Position numbers and translations under genes: made by a program. Positions 1 through 7,080 of a stretch of 22,630 nucleotides of DNA are shown piece by piece. Source of the stretch: an uncultured Gammaproteobacteria bacterium (GTDB lineage: Bacteria > Pseudomonadota > Gammaproteobacteria > Steroidobacterales > GCA-2729495); contig CALGMY010000252.1 of assembly GCA_937958785.1 (NCBI GenBank), positions 1-22,630 of the forward strand, read 5' to 3'. Position 1 is the first letter of the stretch, and every line of letters begins with the position of its first letter. The notes under the pieces were generated by a model, which saw only the letters and a program-made list of their open reading frames with translations, was not told the origin of the DNA and did not search any database.

Positions 1-43
1 GGGCCGCGCCGAACAGCAGGACGAGGAGCGCGAGTTTGTGCAT
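1..43 (-). CDS. Start of an exported protein (partial, cut by window edge)
   Basis: An ATG at 43 reading leftwards gives MHKLALLVLLFGAA before the window ends. A lysine followed by an unbroken hydrophobic run ending in small residues is the n- and h-region of a signal peptide or lipoprotein leader. A promoter-like TTGGGC-N17-TACAAT lies about 50 bp upstream on the same strand, which supports a real start. There is no strong Shine-Dalgarno motif. The mature protein is outside the window, so no function can be given. MurI upstream is on the same strand, but a hairpin separates the two. Confidence 0.6.
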   Translation of the reverse strand, partial: MHKLALLVLLFGAA

Positions 44-90
44 GCCGCGGGCGGGGACTTCCGGCGCACCGGGGAGCGGCGCGGGCCCGC

Positions 91-119
91 ATTGTACCGG
101 CCGGCAGGGGGGCGCCCAA
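91..119 (-). promoter_or_regulatory. Putative sigma-70-type promoter for the left-edge gene
   Basis: On the minus strand TTGGGC (119-114) and TACAAT (96-91) are separated by exactly 17 bp. The -10 matches the consensus at five of six positions and the -35 keeps the TTG. Start would fall near 84, giving a leader of about 40 nt before the ATG at 43. Seen by eye only. Confidence 0.4.
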
Positions 120-122
120 GCC

Positions 123-141
123 GGCGCCGCGAAGCGGCGCC
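123..141 (-). terminator. Hairpin after murI, likely terminator without U-tract
   Basis: A perfect 8-bp stem (GGCGCCGC/GCGGCGCC) with a GAA loop begins 7 bp beyond the murI stop codon. The minus-strand sequence after it is not T-rich, so it is not a classical intrinsic terminator. Its position between two same-strand genes with separate promoters suggests termination or 3'-end protection. Confidence 0.5.
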
Positions 142-147
142 AACGCC

Positions 148-981
148 TCAGGCCAGGACGGGGAGTGCGCCAGGTGCCCAGCGGGCGGCGGCCGCCGTGA
201 CCTGGTGGCCCGTGAGTCGCTCGACGGCCCGGGCGAATTCCCAAGGCGTTCCGCTGGTCACGAACGCGTGGTGGGCGGGGCCGGAACCCGACCGCAGCAG
301 CCCCCGCTCCGCCAGCACGGTGCCGACGTGGCGGGCCACCGCCGGCGCCGGGTCGATCACGGTGACGCCGGGGCCCGCGATCCGCCGGATGGGCTCGATG
401 ACGAAGGGGTAGTGGCTGCAGGCGAGGACGATGGTGTCGGCGCCCGCGGCCAGCACCGGCGCGAGGAAACCGCGGAGCACGGCCTCGGTGCCCGGCCCGT
501 CCAGGTCGCCGGCCTCCACGTGCTCGGCGAGCCCGGTGCAGACCTGGTTGACCAGGCGGATCCCCGTGGCGTGGCGGCCGGCCGTGGCCTGGAAGAGCCG
601 GCCCTCGAAGGTGGCCGGCGTGGCCAGGATGCCCACCACACCGCTGCGGGTCACCGCCGCCGCCGGCTTCACCGCGGGCTCCATGCCCACCGTTGGCACG
701 CCGGGAAAGGTCTCGCGCAGGTGCTTGAGTGCCGCCGCCGAGGCGGTGTTGCAGGCGACGACGATGGCCTTGCAGCCGCGGGCCAGCAGGTAGCGGGTGA
801 TGGCGTCGCAGTAGCCGCGGATCTCGCCTTCGGGCCGGGGCCCGTAGGGCACGTGGGCCTGGTCGGCGAAGTACAGGGTGTCCTCGGCGGGCAGCGCCCG
901 CAGGATTTCCCGCCAGACGGAGAGGCCGCCGACGCCGGAATCGAAGACACCAATCGGTCCGTCAGCCGCCCGCACCGTCAC
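148..981 (-). CDS. murI: Glutamate racemase MurI
   Basis: This cytoplasmic, cofactor-independent enzyme interconverts L- and D-glutamate and supplies D-glutamate for peptidoglycan. The 277-residue length is usual for the family. The N-terminal motif GVFDSGVGGLSV is at 11-22. The two catalytic cysteines lie in VACNTAS (C77) and LACSHYPF (C188), and YFADQAHVPYG is at 37-47. The start is GTG at 981; a second GTG two codons later is possible, and no clear Shine-Dalgarno motif separates them. A TATACT -10-like element lies at 1012-1007 on this strand, about 26 bp upstream, so murI may have its own promoter despite hsp20 preceding it on the same strand. Confidence 0.95.
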   Translation of the reverse strand: MTVRAADGPIGVFDSGVGGLSVWREILRALPAEDTLYFADQAHVPYGPRPEGEIRGYCDAITRYLLARGCKAIVVACNTASAAALKHLRETFPGVPTVGMEPAVKPAAAVTRSGVVGILATPATFEGRLFQATAGRHATGIRLVNQVCTGLAEHVEAGDLDGPGTEAVLRGFLAPVLAAGADTIVLACSHYPFVIEPIRRIAGPGVTVIDPAPAVARHVGTVLAERGLLRSGSGPAHHAFVTSGTPWEFARAVERLTGHQVTAAAARWAPGALPVLA

Positions 982-1015
982 CTGCGCCGCACCGTGAGCC
1001 GGCGCGAGTATAAGC

Positions 1016-1052
1016 GGCGGCAGGACGGCGGGGGGAGAACCGTCCTGCCGCC
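1016..1052 (-). terminator. 13-bp hairpin between hsp20 and murI
   Basis: GGCGGCAGGACGG (1016-1028) and CCGTCCTGCCGCC (1040-1052) form a perfect 13-bp stem with an 11-nt loop, starting 16 bp after the hsp20 stop. No strong U-run follows on the minus strand, only CCGCTTATACTC, which also holds a possible murI -10 box. It probably ends or attenuates the heat-shock transcript so that murI is not co-induced. That role is inference. Confidence 0.55.
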
Positions 1053-1068
1053 GGTGGCGCCGGTTAGG

Positions 1069-1515
1069 CTAGCGGACCTGGACCTCGATGGGCCGGGGCT
1101 TGCGGGCCTCGGTCTTGGGCAGGCGCACGGTCAGCACGCCATCCTTGCTCTCGGCCTGGATCTTCGCCTCGTCCACGTCGGCAGGCAGCGTGAAGCTCCG
1201 CGCGAACGAGCCATAGAAGGACTCGATCCGGTGGTGCTTCTCGTCACCGCTGCGGTTCTCGAGCTTGCGCTCCCCACGGATGGTGATGACGCCCTCGTGC
1301 ACGGAGACGTCGATGTCCTTCTTCTGCACCTCGGGCAGTTCGGCCCGGATGCAGTACTCGTCGGCCGTCTCCGAGATGTTTGCGACGGGCCGCCACTCGA
1401 CCACGGTGCCGTCGTTGCCGGACGCGGCGGGGGTGCCCTGGCGGCCGAGCAACCGGCCGTACTGGTTGAACAGGTCGTCGAGCTCCCGCAGGGGGCTCCA
1501 GTTGACTAGGGTCAT
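1069..1515 (-). CDS. Hsp20 family small heat-shock protein
   Basis: This is an ATP-independent holdase chaperone that binds unfolding proteins in the cytoplasm. The 148-residue product has a short N-terminal arm beginning MTLVNWSPLRELDDLF, an alpha-crystallin domain from about residue 39 to 134 with the signature GVLTVRLPK (126-134), and a C-terminal I-x-V anchor in RPIEVQ (141-146), which in this family docks on neighbouring subunits. The start is fixed by AGGAGG at 1527-1522, six bases before the ATG at 1515. The open frame extends to 1626, but that extension has no Hsp20 character and would precede the ribosome-binding site. A sigma-32-like promoter lies upstream and a strong hairpin follows. 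Confidence 0.93.
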   Translation of the reverse strand: MTLVNWSPLRELDDLFNQYGRLLGRQGTPAASGNDGTVVEWRPVANISETADEYCIRAELPEVQKKDIDVSVHEGVITIRGERKLENRSGDEKHHRIESFYGSFARSFTLPADVDEAKIQAESKDGVLTVRLPKTEARKPRPIEVQVR

Positions 1516-1521
1516 GTGCAT

Positions 1522-1527
1522 CCTCCT
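1522..1527 (-). promoter_or_regulatory. Ribosome-binding site of hsp20 (decides the start)
   Basis: Minus strand reads AGGAGG-ATGCAC-ATG. The perfect Shine-Dalgarno touches a first ATG (1521) and stands 6 nt from a second in-frame ATG (1515). Only the second has workable spacing, so it is taken as the start. Confidence 0.8.
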
Positions 1528-1566
1528 CGGTTGGGGCGCGGCTCTACCGCGCCGCGCATGTCCTGG

Positions 1567-1594
1567 ATGTGAGGACGCGGCCGGGAAATTCAAG
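1567..1594 (-). promoter_or_regulatory. Putative sigma-32 (RpoH) heat-shock promoter of hsp20
   Basis: On the minus strand CCCTTGAA ends at 1589 and is followed after 14 bp by CCTCACAT (1574-1567). This resembles the RpoH consensus CCCTTGAA-N13/14-CCCCATnT: the -35 is exact and five of seven defined -10 positions match. Transcription would begin near 1560 and give a leader of about 45 nt. The downstream gene encodes an Hsp20 chaperone, a typical RpoH target. Confidence 0.65.
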
Positions 1595-1686
1595 GGGACG
1601 GGTGGGTGAATCCGTGATGGCTGCACGCCGGGCGGCCCGGCCCCGGGATCATGATCAGCGGCTGCAACCCACCCCGGAGGATTGCC

Positions 1687-1968
1687 ATGAACCCCAAGGC
1701 CCCCCTCGCCTCCCTGCTACTCGCTGCCCTCCTCGTGCCGACCGCCCCCTCCCTGGCGGCCGAGACCGCCATCACGACGCCGGCAGCCGCGACTGCAGCC
1801 AGCACGAGCCCGGCCGCCGTGGCCGCGGACGGCAGGCAGCACACCACCCGGTCGAACATCTCGAACAACCGGGCAGCACCGCCACCGGCCGCGCCCGGGA
1901 CGCCGGCGCCGGAGCAGCCGCAGGAAGTGCTGAAGACGAAGACGCGCTCGAACCAGTCGAACGACTGA
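1687..1968 (+). CDS. Small secreted protein of unknown function with repeated TRSNxSN motif
   Basis: I do not recognise this 93-residue protein. Residues 1-25 form a signal peptide (one lysine, then a Leu/Ala-rich core, cleavage probably after PSLAA). The mature part is rich in Ala, Thr and Pro and probably unstructured. The motif TRSNxSN occurs twice, at 54-60 and 86-92, the second at the extreme C-terminus. The start at 1687 is chosen because GGAGG (1676-1680) stands six bases upstream and the signal peptide begins there; an in-frame ATG at 1651 lacks both. It diverges from hsp20 and converges on the trans-sulfuration gene, whose stop is only 5 bp away. Confidence 0.7.
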   Translation: MNPKAPLASLLLAALLVPTAPSLAAETAITTPAAATAASTSPAAVAADGRQHTTRSNISNNRAAPPPAAPGTPAPEQPQEVLKTKTRSNQSND

Positions 1969-1973
1969 GGACG

Positions 1974-3137
1974 TCAGGCGTCCAGCGCGTCCTTCAGTGC
2001 CGCGATCAGGTCGTCCGCGTCCTCGAGGCCGACCGATAGACGCACGAGGCCATCCGTGAGGCCGATGCGCGCCCGCTCCTTCGGCTCGACATCCGCGTGG
2101 GTCATGGTCACCGGGTGGGTGATCAGCGACTCCACGGAACCGAGGTTCTCGGCGAGCGACCAGAGCCTGATGCGGTCCATCAGCGCCTTGCCCGCCGCCA
2201 CCCCACCCTGCACCTCGAAGGAGACCATGGCGCCGAAGCCGGTCGCCTGCCGCTTCGCGAGCTCATGCTGGGGGAACGAGGGTAGCCCCGGGTAGGCGAC
2301 CCAGGTCACCCGCGGGTGCTTCTCCAGGAAGCGGGCGATGGCCAGGGCGTTCGCGGCCTGGCGCTCCATGCGCACCGACAGGGTCTTGCAGCCCTGCAGG
2401 GTGAGGAACGCCACCTGGGGCGACATGATCATGCCGGTGGCGTTCATGATGAAGCGGAGCGCCTGCGCCTGCTCGGCCGTGCGGGCGACGATCGCGCCGC
2501 CAACGGTGGCGTTGTGCCCGTCGAAGTACTTGGTCGTGCTGTGCACCACGAGGTCCGCCCCGAGTTCGAGCGGGCGCTGGTAGAAGGGCGTGAGGAAGGT
2601 GTTGTCCACGGCGTGAAGGATGCCGTGCTCCCGGGCGATGTCCGACACGGCCCGGAGGTCGGTCAGCTTCAGCGTGGGGTTGGCCGGCGTCTCCGTGAGG
2701 ATCAGCTTGGTGTTCTTCCGGATCGCCCGGCGCACGTTGGCCGCGTCGGCGGTGTCGACGAAGCTGAACTCCACGCCGAAGCGCGCGTAGACCTTGGTGC
2801 TGAGGCGGTAGGTGCCGCCGTACACCACGTCGGAAACGACGGCATGGTCCCCCGCGCTGAGGGACGACAGGTACAGCCCGTTGATGGCCGCCATGCCGGT
2901 GCCGAAGCAGATGGTGTCGGCGCCCCCCTCGAGGTCCGTGAGCTTGTTCTCGAGGGCGCGCACGGTCGGGTTCGCCGAACGTGAGTACGAGTAGCCCTTC
3001 GCCAGGTACTGGTCCACCGACTCCTGCACGTAGGTGGTGGTCTGGTAGATGGGCGTGAGGATGGCGCCAGTGACCGGGTCGGGGACCACGCCCGCGTGGA
3101 CCTGTCGGGTGGTGAAGCCGGGCTTGCGGGTGGTCAT
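1974..3137 (-). CDS. PLP-dependent trans-sulfuration enzyme (cystathionine gamma-synthase/gamma-lyase type)
   Basis: Members of this fold-type I family make or cleave cystathionine in methionine/cysteine metabolism. The product has 387 residues, the usual length. YSYSR (49-53) contributes phosphate binding from the partner subunit, VDNT (177-180) carries the Asp that pairs with the PLP ring nitrogen, and HSTTKY (199-204) holds the Schiff-base lysine K203. SVESL (E336) retains the glutamate typical of gamma-synthases and gamma-lyases rather than beta-lyases, and R366 should bind the substrate carboxylate. Sequence alone does not separate MetB from a gamma-lyase or an O-acylhomoserine sulfhydrylase. 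The ATG at 3137 has a weak GAAGAG upstream, and a TACAAT box lies about 30 bp before it. Confidence 0.88.
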   Translation of the reverse strand: MTTRKPGFTTRQVHAGVVPDPVTGAILTPIYQTTTYVQESVDQYLAKGYSYSRSANPTVRALENKLTDLEGGADTICFGTGMAAINGLYLSSLSAGDHAVVSDVVYGGTYRLSTKVYARFGVEFSFVDTADAANVRRAIRKNTKLILTETPANPTLKLTDLRAVSDIAREHGILHAVDNTFLTPFYQRPLELGADLVVHSTTKYFDGHNATVGGAIVARTAEQAQALRFIMNATGMIMSPQVAFLTLQGCKTLSVRMERQAANALAIARFLEKHPRVTWVAYPGLPSFPQHELAKRQATGFGAMVSFEVQGGVAAGKALMDRIRLWSLAENLGSVESLITHPVTMTHADVEPKERARIGLTDGLVRLSVGLEDADDLIAALKDALDA

Positions 3138-3166
3138 GGGCGTCGCTCTTCGCTGCGGGGGCGGGG

Positions 3167-3172
3167 ATTGTA
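3167..3172 (-). promoter_or_regulatory. Putative -10 box of the trans-sulfuration gene
   Basis: Minus-strand TACAAT lies in the 40-bp gap after the acyl-CoA dehydrogenase stop, 30 bp before the ATG at 3137. No convincing -35 is seen in the upstream gene's 3' end, so the call is weak. Confidence 0.3.
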
Positions 3173-3177
3173 CCGGT

Positions 3178-4968
3178 TCAGAACTGGTCGTCGGGCAGGG
3201 CCAGCAGCGCGTCGGGACCCGCCTCGAGGGCCTTCAGGTGGGCGACGGCCTGGGGGAGTACCTGCTCGGCGTAGAAGCGGGCCGTGATCACCTTGGCCTG
3301 GTAGAAGTCCCGGTCCGGGCCACTGGCGCCGGCGGCCAGCCGGTCGCGGGCCAGCAGCGCCGCCCGGGCCAGCTGCCAGCCGCCGGTGACGGTGCCGAGC
3401 AGCATGAGCATGTGGTACGAGGCGGCCCCGGGTGCCGCCGGGTGCCGGGCATGGTTGGCCGCGAGCCAGGCGCCCGCGGCTTCGATGGCCTTGCGGCCGT
3501 CCGCGAGGGACCGGGCAATGAGGGCAAGGTCGGGGGAAGCAGCGGCGCCCCGGCCGAGTTCGGCCTCGAATTGGCGCAGCTCCGCCAGCAGGGCCTGCAG
3601 GGACTCGCCGCCATCCCGCAGGATCTTGCGGCCCACGAGGTCGTTGGCCTGGATGCCGGTGGTGCCCTCGTAGATGGTCGTGATGCGGATGTCACGCAGG
3701 TGCTGGGCGACACCGGTCTCCTCCACGTAGCCCATGCCGCCGTGGACCTGCACCGCGAGGGAGGTCAGTACCTGCCCGAGTTCGGTGCTCCAGCCCTTGA
3801 CCACCGGCGTCATCAGTTCGACCCGGGACTGGTGCTTCGCCCGGGTGGCCGCGTCAGGATGGCGCCGCGCAATGTCCAGGTCCGCGGCGGTCACGTAGGC
3901 GATGCTGCGCATGGCCTCGATGCAGGCCTTCATCGTGAGCAGCATGCGGCGCACGTCGGCATGGCGAATGATCGCCGCGCGGCCGTCCTCGCCCGCCACC
4001 CGGCCCTGGACCCGTTCCCGCGCGTAGGCGCGGGCCCGCTGGTATGCCCGCTCGGCCACCGCGACACCCTCCATGCCGACGCCGAGGCGCGCGTGGTTCA
4101 TCATGGTGAACATGGCGGCAAGGCCGTTGTTGAGCTCGCCGACCAGGTAGCCCACGGCACCATCGAAGGCCATCACGCAGGTCGGGCTGCCGTGGATGCC
4201 GAGCTTGTGCTCGACCGACACGGGACGCACGCCGTTGCGCTCGCCGAGGGAACCGTCCGGCCGGACCAGGAACTTGGGCACGAGGAACAGCGAGATGCCA
4301 CGCACGCCGGGCGGGGCGTCGGGCAGGCGCGCGAGCACCAGGTGCACGATGTTCTCCGTCAGGTCGTGGTCACCCCAGGTGATGAAGATCTTCTGCCCGC
4401 TGATGCGGTAATGCTCGCCCTCCGGGACGGCCTGGGTGCGCAGCGCGGCCAGGTCGGTGCCTGCCTGGGGCTCGGTGAGGTTCATGGTGCCGGTCCACTC
4501 GCCGGCGGTCATCTTCGGCAGGTAGGTCTCGCGCAGGGCCTGGCTGGCGTGGGCCTCGATGGCCCTCGCCGCGCCCTCCGTCAGCATGGGGCAGAGCGAC
4601 CAGGCGAGGTTCGCCGAGCACCACATCTCCTCGAGCGCGACACCGAGCAGGAAGGGCAGGCCCTGCCCGCCGAATTCCTCGGGTCCGGTCACCGCGGGCC
4701 AGCCGCCGGACTGGTACTCCCGGTAGGCCGCGTGGAAGGCCTCGGGCACCAGGACCCCGCCGTTCTCCACCCGCGTGCCCTGCCGGTCACCAATGGCGTT
4801 GGTGGGACTGATCACGCGGGTGGCCAGCGCGGCAGCCTCCTCGAGGATCGCCTCGACGGTGTCCGCCGTAGCCTCCCCGTAGCCCGGCAAGGCGGTCAGG
4901 CGGTCCAGCCCCGCGAGGTCGCGGAGGGCAAAGAGCATTTCGCGGACTGGAGCCTGGTATTCAGACAT
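3178..4968 (-). CDS. Acyl-CoA dehydrogenase of the long (DmdC-like) class
   Basis: This FAD enzyme oxidises an acyl-CoA to the 2-enoyl-CoA. At 596 residues it is much longer than the classical 380-residue enzymes and matches the class that includes 3-methylmercaptopropionyl-CoA dehydrogenase and long-chain FadE-like enzymes. Visible blocks are MNLTEPQAGTDL (162-173, flavin/substrate loop), GQKIFITWGDH (191-201), VHGGMGYVEE (408-417) and TIYEGTTGIQAND (431-443), where E434 is the expected catalytic base. The C-terminal 130 residues form the extra domain of this class. DmdC itself cannot be concluded, since general fatty-acyl enzymes share this architecture. It stands alone between typA and the trans-sulfuration gene. 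A short AT-rich tract upstream (4981-4999) is a likely promoter. Confidence 0.88.
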   Translation of the reverse strand: MSEYQAPVREMLFALRDLAGLDRLTALPGYGEATADTVEAILEEAAALATRVISPTNAIGDRQGTRVENGGVLVPEAFHAAYREYQSGGWPAVTGPEEFGGQGLPFLLGVALEEMWCSANLAWSLCPMLTEGAARAIEAHASQALRETYLPKMTAGEWTGTMNLTEPQAGTDLAALRTQAVPEGEHYRISGQKIFITWGDHDLTENIVHLVLARLPDAPPGVRGISLFLVPKFLVRPDGSLGERNGVRPVSVEHKLGIHGSPTCVMAFDGAVGYLVGELNNGLAAMFTMMNHARLGVGMEGVAVAERAYQRARAYARERVQGRVAGEDGRAAIIRHADVRRMLLTMKACIEAMRSIAYVTAADLDIARRHPDAATRAKHQSRVELMTPVVKGWSTELGQVLTSLAVQVHGGMGYVEETGVAQHLRDIRITTIYEGTTGIQANDLVGRKILRDGGESLQALLAELRQFEAELGRGAAASPDLALIARSLADGRKAIEAAGAWLAANHARHPAAPGAASYHMLMLLGTVTGGWQLARAALLARDRLAAGASGPDRDFYQAKVITARFYAEQVLPQAVAHLKALEAGPDALLALPDDQF

Positions 4969-4980
4969 CTCTGCAACCTG

Positions 4981-4999
4981 TTGTTTTTATTAATTACGT
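4981..4999 (-). promoter_or_regulatory. AT-rich tract upstream of the acyl-CoA dehydrogenase, probable promoter
   Basis: The minus strand here reads through TAATTAATAAAAACAAC, a conspicuous AT-rich patch in a roughly 70% GC window. It contains several -10-like hexamers (TAATTA, TAATAA), lies 13-31 bp before the ATG and directly abuts the palindromic repeat cluster. The exact promoter cannot be fixed. Confidence 0.35.
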
Positions 5000-5089
5000 A
5001 GGAGCGCCTTCAGGCGCGATTCCGGTGAATAAGGTATCGCGCCTGAAGGCGCTCCTACAAGGTGGAATCGCGCCCGAAGGCGCTCCTAC
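4998..5089. repeat. Cluster of three 22-bp dispersed palindromic (REP-like) repeats
   Basis: Unit 1 (4998-5019) reads GTAGGAGCGCCTTCAGGCGC then GA. Unit 2 (5037-5058) is its perfect reverse complement. Unit 3 (5068-5089) is a second reverse copy with one change (CTGAAG to CCGAAG). Each unit contains a small hairpin (GCGCC-TTCA-GGCGC), and units 1 and 2 form a larger stem. The outer end of unit 3 provides the TAG stop of typA. The form resembles REP elements of gammaproteobacteria, which are usually mobilised by RAYT transposases. No RAYT gene is in the window. Confidence 0.9.
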
Positions 5090-6939
5090 AGGGCCTGCTG
5101 GCGGGACTCGCGCTTGCGGTCGGACTCGAGGAGCAGCTTCTTGCGCAGGCGGATGCTGGTGGGCGTGACTTCCACGAGCTCGTCGTCGTCGATGAACTCG
5201 AGGGCCTGCTCGAGGGACATGCGGATGGGCGGCGTCAGCAGCAGGTCCTCGTCGGTGCCGGCGGCCCGGATGTTGGTGAGCTGCTTGGCCTTGGTGGGAT
5301 TGACCACCAGGTCGTTGCCCCGGCTGTGGATGCCGCAGAGCATGCCCTCGTACACCTGGTCGCCGTGGCCGATGAACAGCCGCCCGCGCTCCTGCAGGTT
5401 GAACAGCGCGTAGGCGAGTGCCTTGCCGGTGACCATGGACACCAGCACGCCGTTGGTCCTCTGGCCGATGGCCGTCGGCACGCGGCGGTCGTACTTGTCG
5501 AACACGTGGTAGATGAGGCCGGTGCCGGCCGTGCAGGTGAGGTACTCGGTACGGAAGCCGATGAGGCCCCGGGCGGGGATCCGGTACTCGAGGCGCACCC
5601 GGCCGCTGCCGTCCGGGGTCATGGTGAGCAGCTCGCCCTTGCGCTCGGCAAGGCGGCTCATCACCGCACCCTGGTAGGCCTCGTCGAAGTCGACCGTGAG
5701 CTGTTCCCAGGGCTCGCAGGTGACACCGTCGAAATCCTGCAGGATGACCTCGGGGCGCGACACGGCAAGCTCGTAGCCTTCGCGTCGCATGTTCTCGATG
5801 AGGATCGACAGGTGCAGCTCGCCGCGCCCGGACACCTGGAACTTGTCCGGATCGCCGGTGGGCTCGACCCGCAGCGCCACGTTGTGCTTCAGCTCCCGCT
5901 CCAGGCGCTCCTTGATGTGCCGGCTGGTGAGGAACTTGCCCTCCTTGCCGGCGAAGGGTGACTTGTTCACCTGGAAGGTCATGGTGATGGTGGGCTCGTC
6001 GACCTTGAGGGGCGGCAGTCCCTCGGGATGCTCCCGGTCGCAGACGGTATCGGAGATGTACAACTCCTCGATGCCGCTGAACACGACGATGTCGCCGGCG
6101 CTCGCCTGGGCCACCTTGTAGCGGTCCAGGCCGAGGAAGCCATACAGCTCGCCGATGCGGCCCTGGCGGACCTTGCCGTCGGCGCCGACGATGCTGACGT
6201 TGCCGCCCGCCGTCGCCCGGCCCCGGGTGATGCGGCCGATGCCGAGCATCCCCACGTAGGCGTCGTAGTCGAGGCTCGATACCTGAAGCTGCAACGGCCC
6301 CTCCGGGTCCACCTGGGGCGGCCGCACGTGCTGCACGATGGCCTCGAAGAGCGGGGTCATGTCGCCCGAGCGTACGTCGGGCTGGAGGCCGGCGTAGCCG
6401 TTCAGCGCGGAGGCGTAGACCACGGGGAAGTCCAGCTGGGCATCGGTGGCACCGAGCCGGTCGAACAGCTCGAAGGTCTGGTCCAGCACCCAGCCGGGAC
6501 GGGCGCCCTCGCGGTCGATCTTGTTGATGACGACGATCGGCGTGAAGCCCTGGGCGAAGGCCTTCTGGGTCACGAAGCGGGTCTGGGGCATGGGGCCGTC
6601 CACCGCGTCGACCAGCAGGAGCACGCTGTCCGCCATGGACAGTACGCGCTCGACCTCGCCACCGAAGTCGGCGTGGCCCGGGGTGTCGATGATGTTGATG
6701 CGATAGTCCCGCCAGAGGATGGCGGTGTTCTTGGCGAGGATCGTGATGCCCCGCTCCTTCTCGATGGCGTTCGAGTCCATGGCCCGCTCGGGCAGCTGGA
6801 CCCGGGCATCGAGGGTGTCCGACTGGCGCAGCAACTGGTCCACGAGTGTCGTCTTGCCGTGGTCCACGTGGGCGATGATGGCGATGTTCCGGAGCCGGGA
6901 AGTCGCCCGGGAAGCATCGGGAGCCGTGGGGTCTGTCAT
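5086..6939 (-). CDS. typA: Ribosome-binding GTPase TypA/BipA
   Basis: This translational GTPase of the EF-G/LepA class binds the 70S ribosome and assists ribosome assembly and growth under stress or cold. The 617-residue length is normal. Visible G motifs: AHVDHGKTT (G1, 23-31), ERGIT (62-66, G2), DTPGH (85-89, G3) and NKID (139-142, G4). TypA-typical sequence continues through the EF-G-like domains to the end. The start is ATG at 6939, just before the conserved RNIAIIAHVDHG. The frame stays open to 7491, but that part runs antisense to the NlpC gene and is not TypA-like. No clear Shine-Dalgarno motif is seen. The stop codon lies inside a palindromic repeat. Confidence 0.96.
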   Translation of the reverse strand: MTDPTAPDASRATSRLRNIAIIAHVDHGKTTLVDQLLRQSDTLDARVQLPERAMDSNAIEKERGITILAKNTAILWRDYRINIIDTPGHADFGGEVERVLSMADSVLLLVDAVDGPMPQTRFVTQKAFAQGFTPIVVINKIDREGARPGWVLDQTFELFDRLGATDAQLDFPVVYASALNGYAGLQPDVRSGDMTPLFEAIVQHVRPPQVDPEGPLQLQVSSLDYDAYVGMLGIGRITRGRATAGGNVSIVGADGKVRQGRIGELYGFLGLDRYKVAQASAGDIVVFSGIEELYISDTVCDREHPEGLPPLKVDEPTITMTFQVNKSPFAGKEGKFLTSRHIKERLERELKHNVALRVEPTGDPDKFQVSGRGELHLSILIENMRREGYELAVSRPEVILQDFDGVTCEPWEQLTVDFDEAYQGAVMSRLAERKGELLTMTPDGSGRVRLEYRIPARGLIGFRTEYLTCTAGTGLIYHVFDKYDRRVPTAIGQRTNGVLVSMVTGKALAYALFNLQERGRLFIGHGDQVYEGMLCGIHSRGNDLVVNPTKAKQLTNIRAAGTDEDLLLTPPIRMSLEQALEFIDDDELVEVTPTSIRLRKKLLLESDRKRESRQQAL

Positions 6940-6969
6940 GGGGGTAGCCGGGGGGACGGAAGGCCGCGG

Positions 6970-6975
6970 ATTATA
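6970..6975 (-). promoter_or_regulatory. Putative -10 box of typA
   Basis: A perfect TATAAT on the minus strand lies 30 bp upstream of the typA ATG, in the 141-bp divergent gap with the NlpC gene. No good -35 is seen at 16-18 bp, so strength or sigma dependence is unclear. Confidence 0.45.
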
Positions 6976-7080
6976 GAGGGGCGCGGCCCCCGGCGCACGG
7001 CCGTGTGACCGGCACCGCGCCGGGGCGGCGCCCGGGCGGTGTAACATCACAGCCTGCCTGGCCGCACGGATCCCCCGCAG

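Noticed and set aside
1516..1626. Longer hsp20 start adding 37 residues
   Set aside because: The perfect AGGAGG and the sigma-32-like promoter both lie inside this extension, so translation must begin at 1515.
1647..1656. GATCATGATC palindrome as an operator before the small secreted gene
   Set aside because: Ten bases only, single copy, and no regulator or matching half-site nearby; too little to call.
4981..4997. T-rich run as U-tract of an intrinsic terminator for typA
   Set aside because: The T-run is on the plus strand and precedes the hairpin; typA is read on the minus strand, where the tract is A-rich.
4998..5089. CRISPR array from repeated 22-bp units
   Set aside because: Units alternate orientation, spacers are 17 and 9 bp and unlike CRISPR spacers, no cas gene is nearby, and the same unit recurs at 7.6 kb as an inverted pair.
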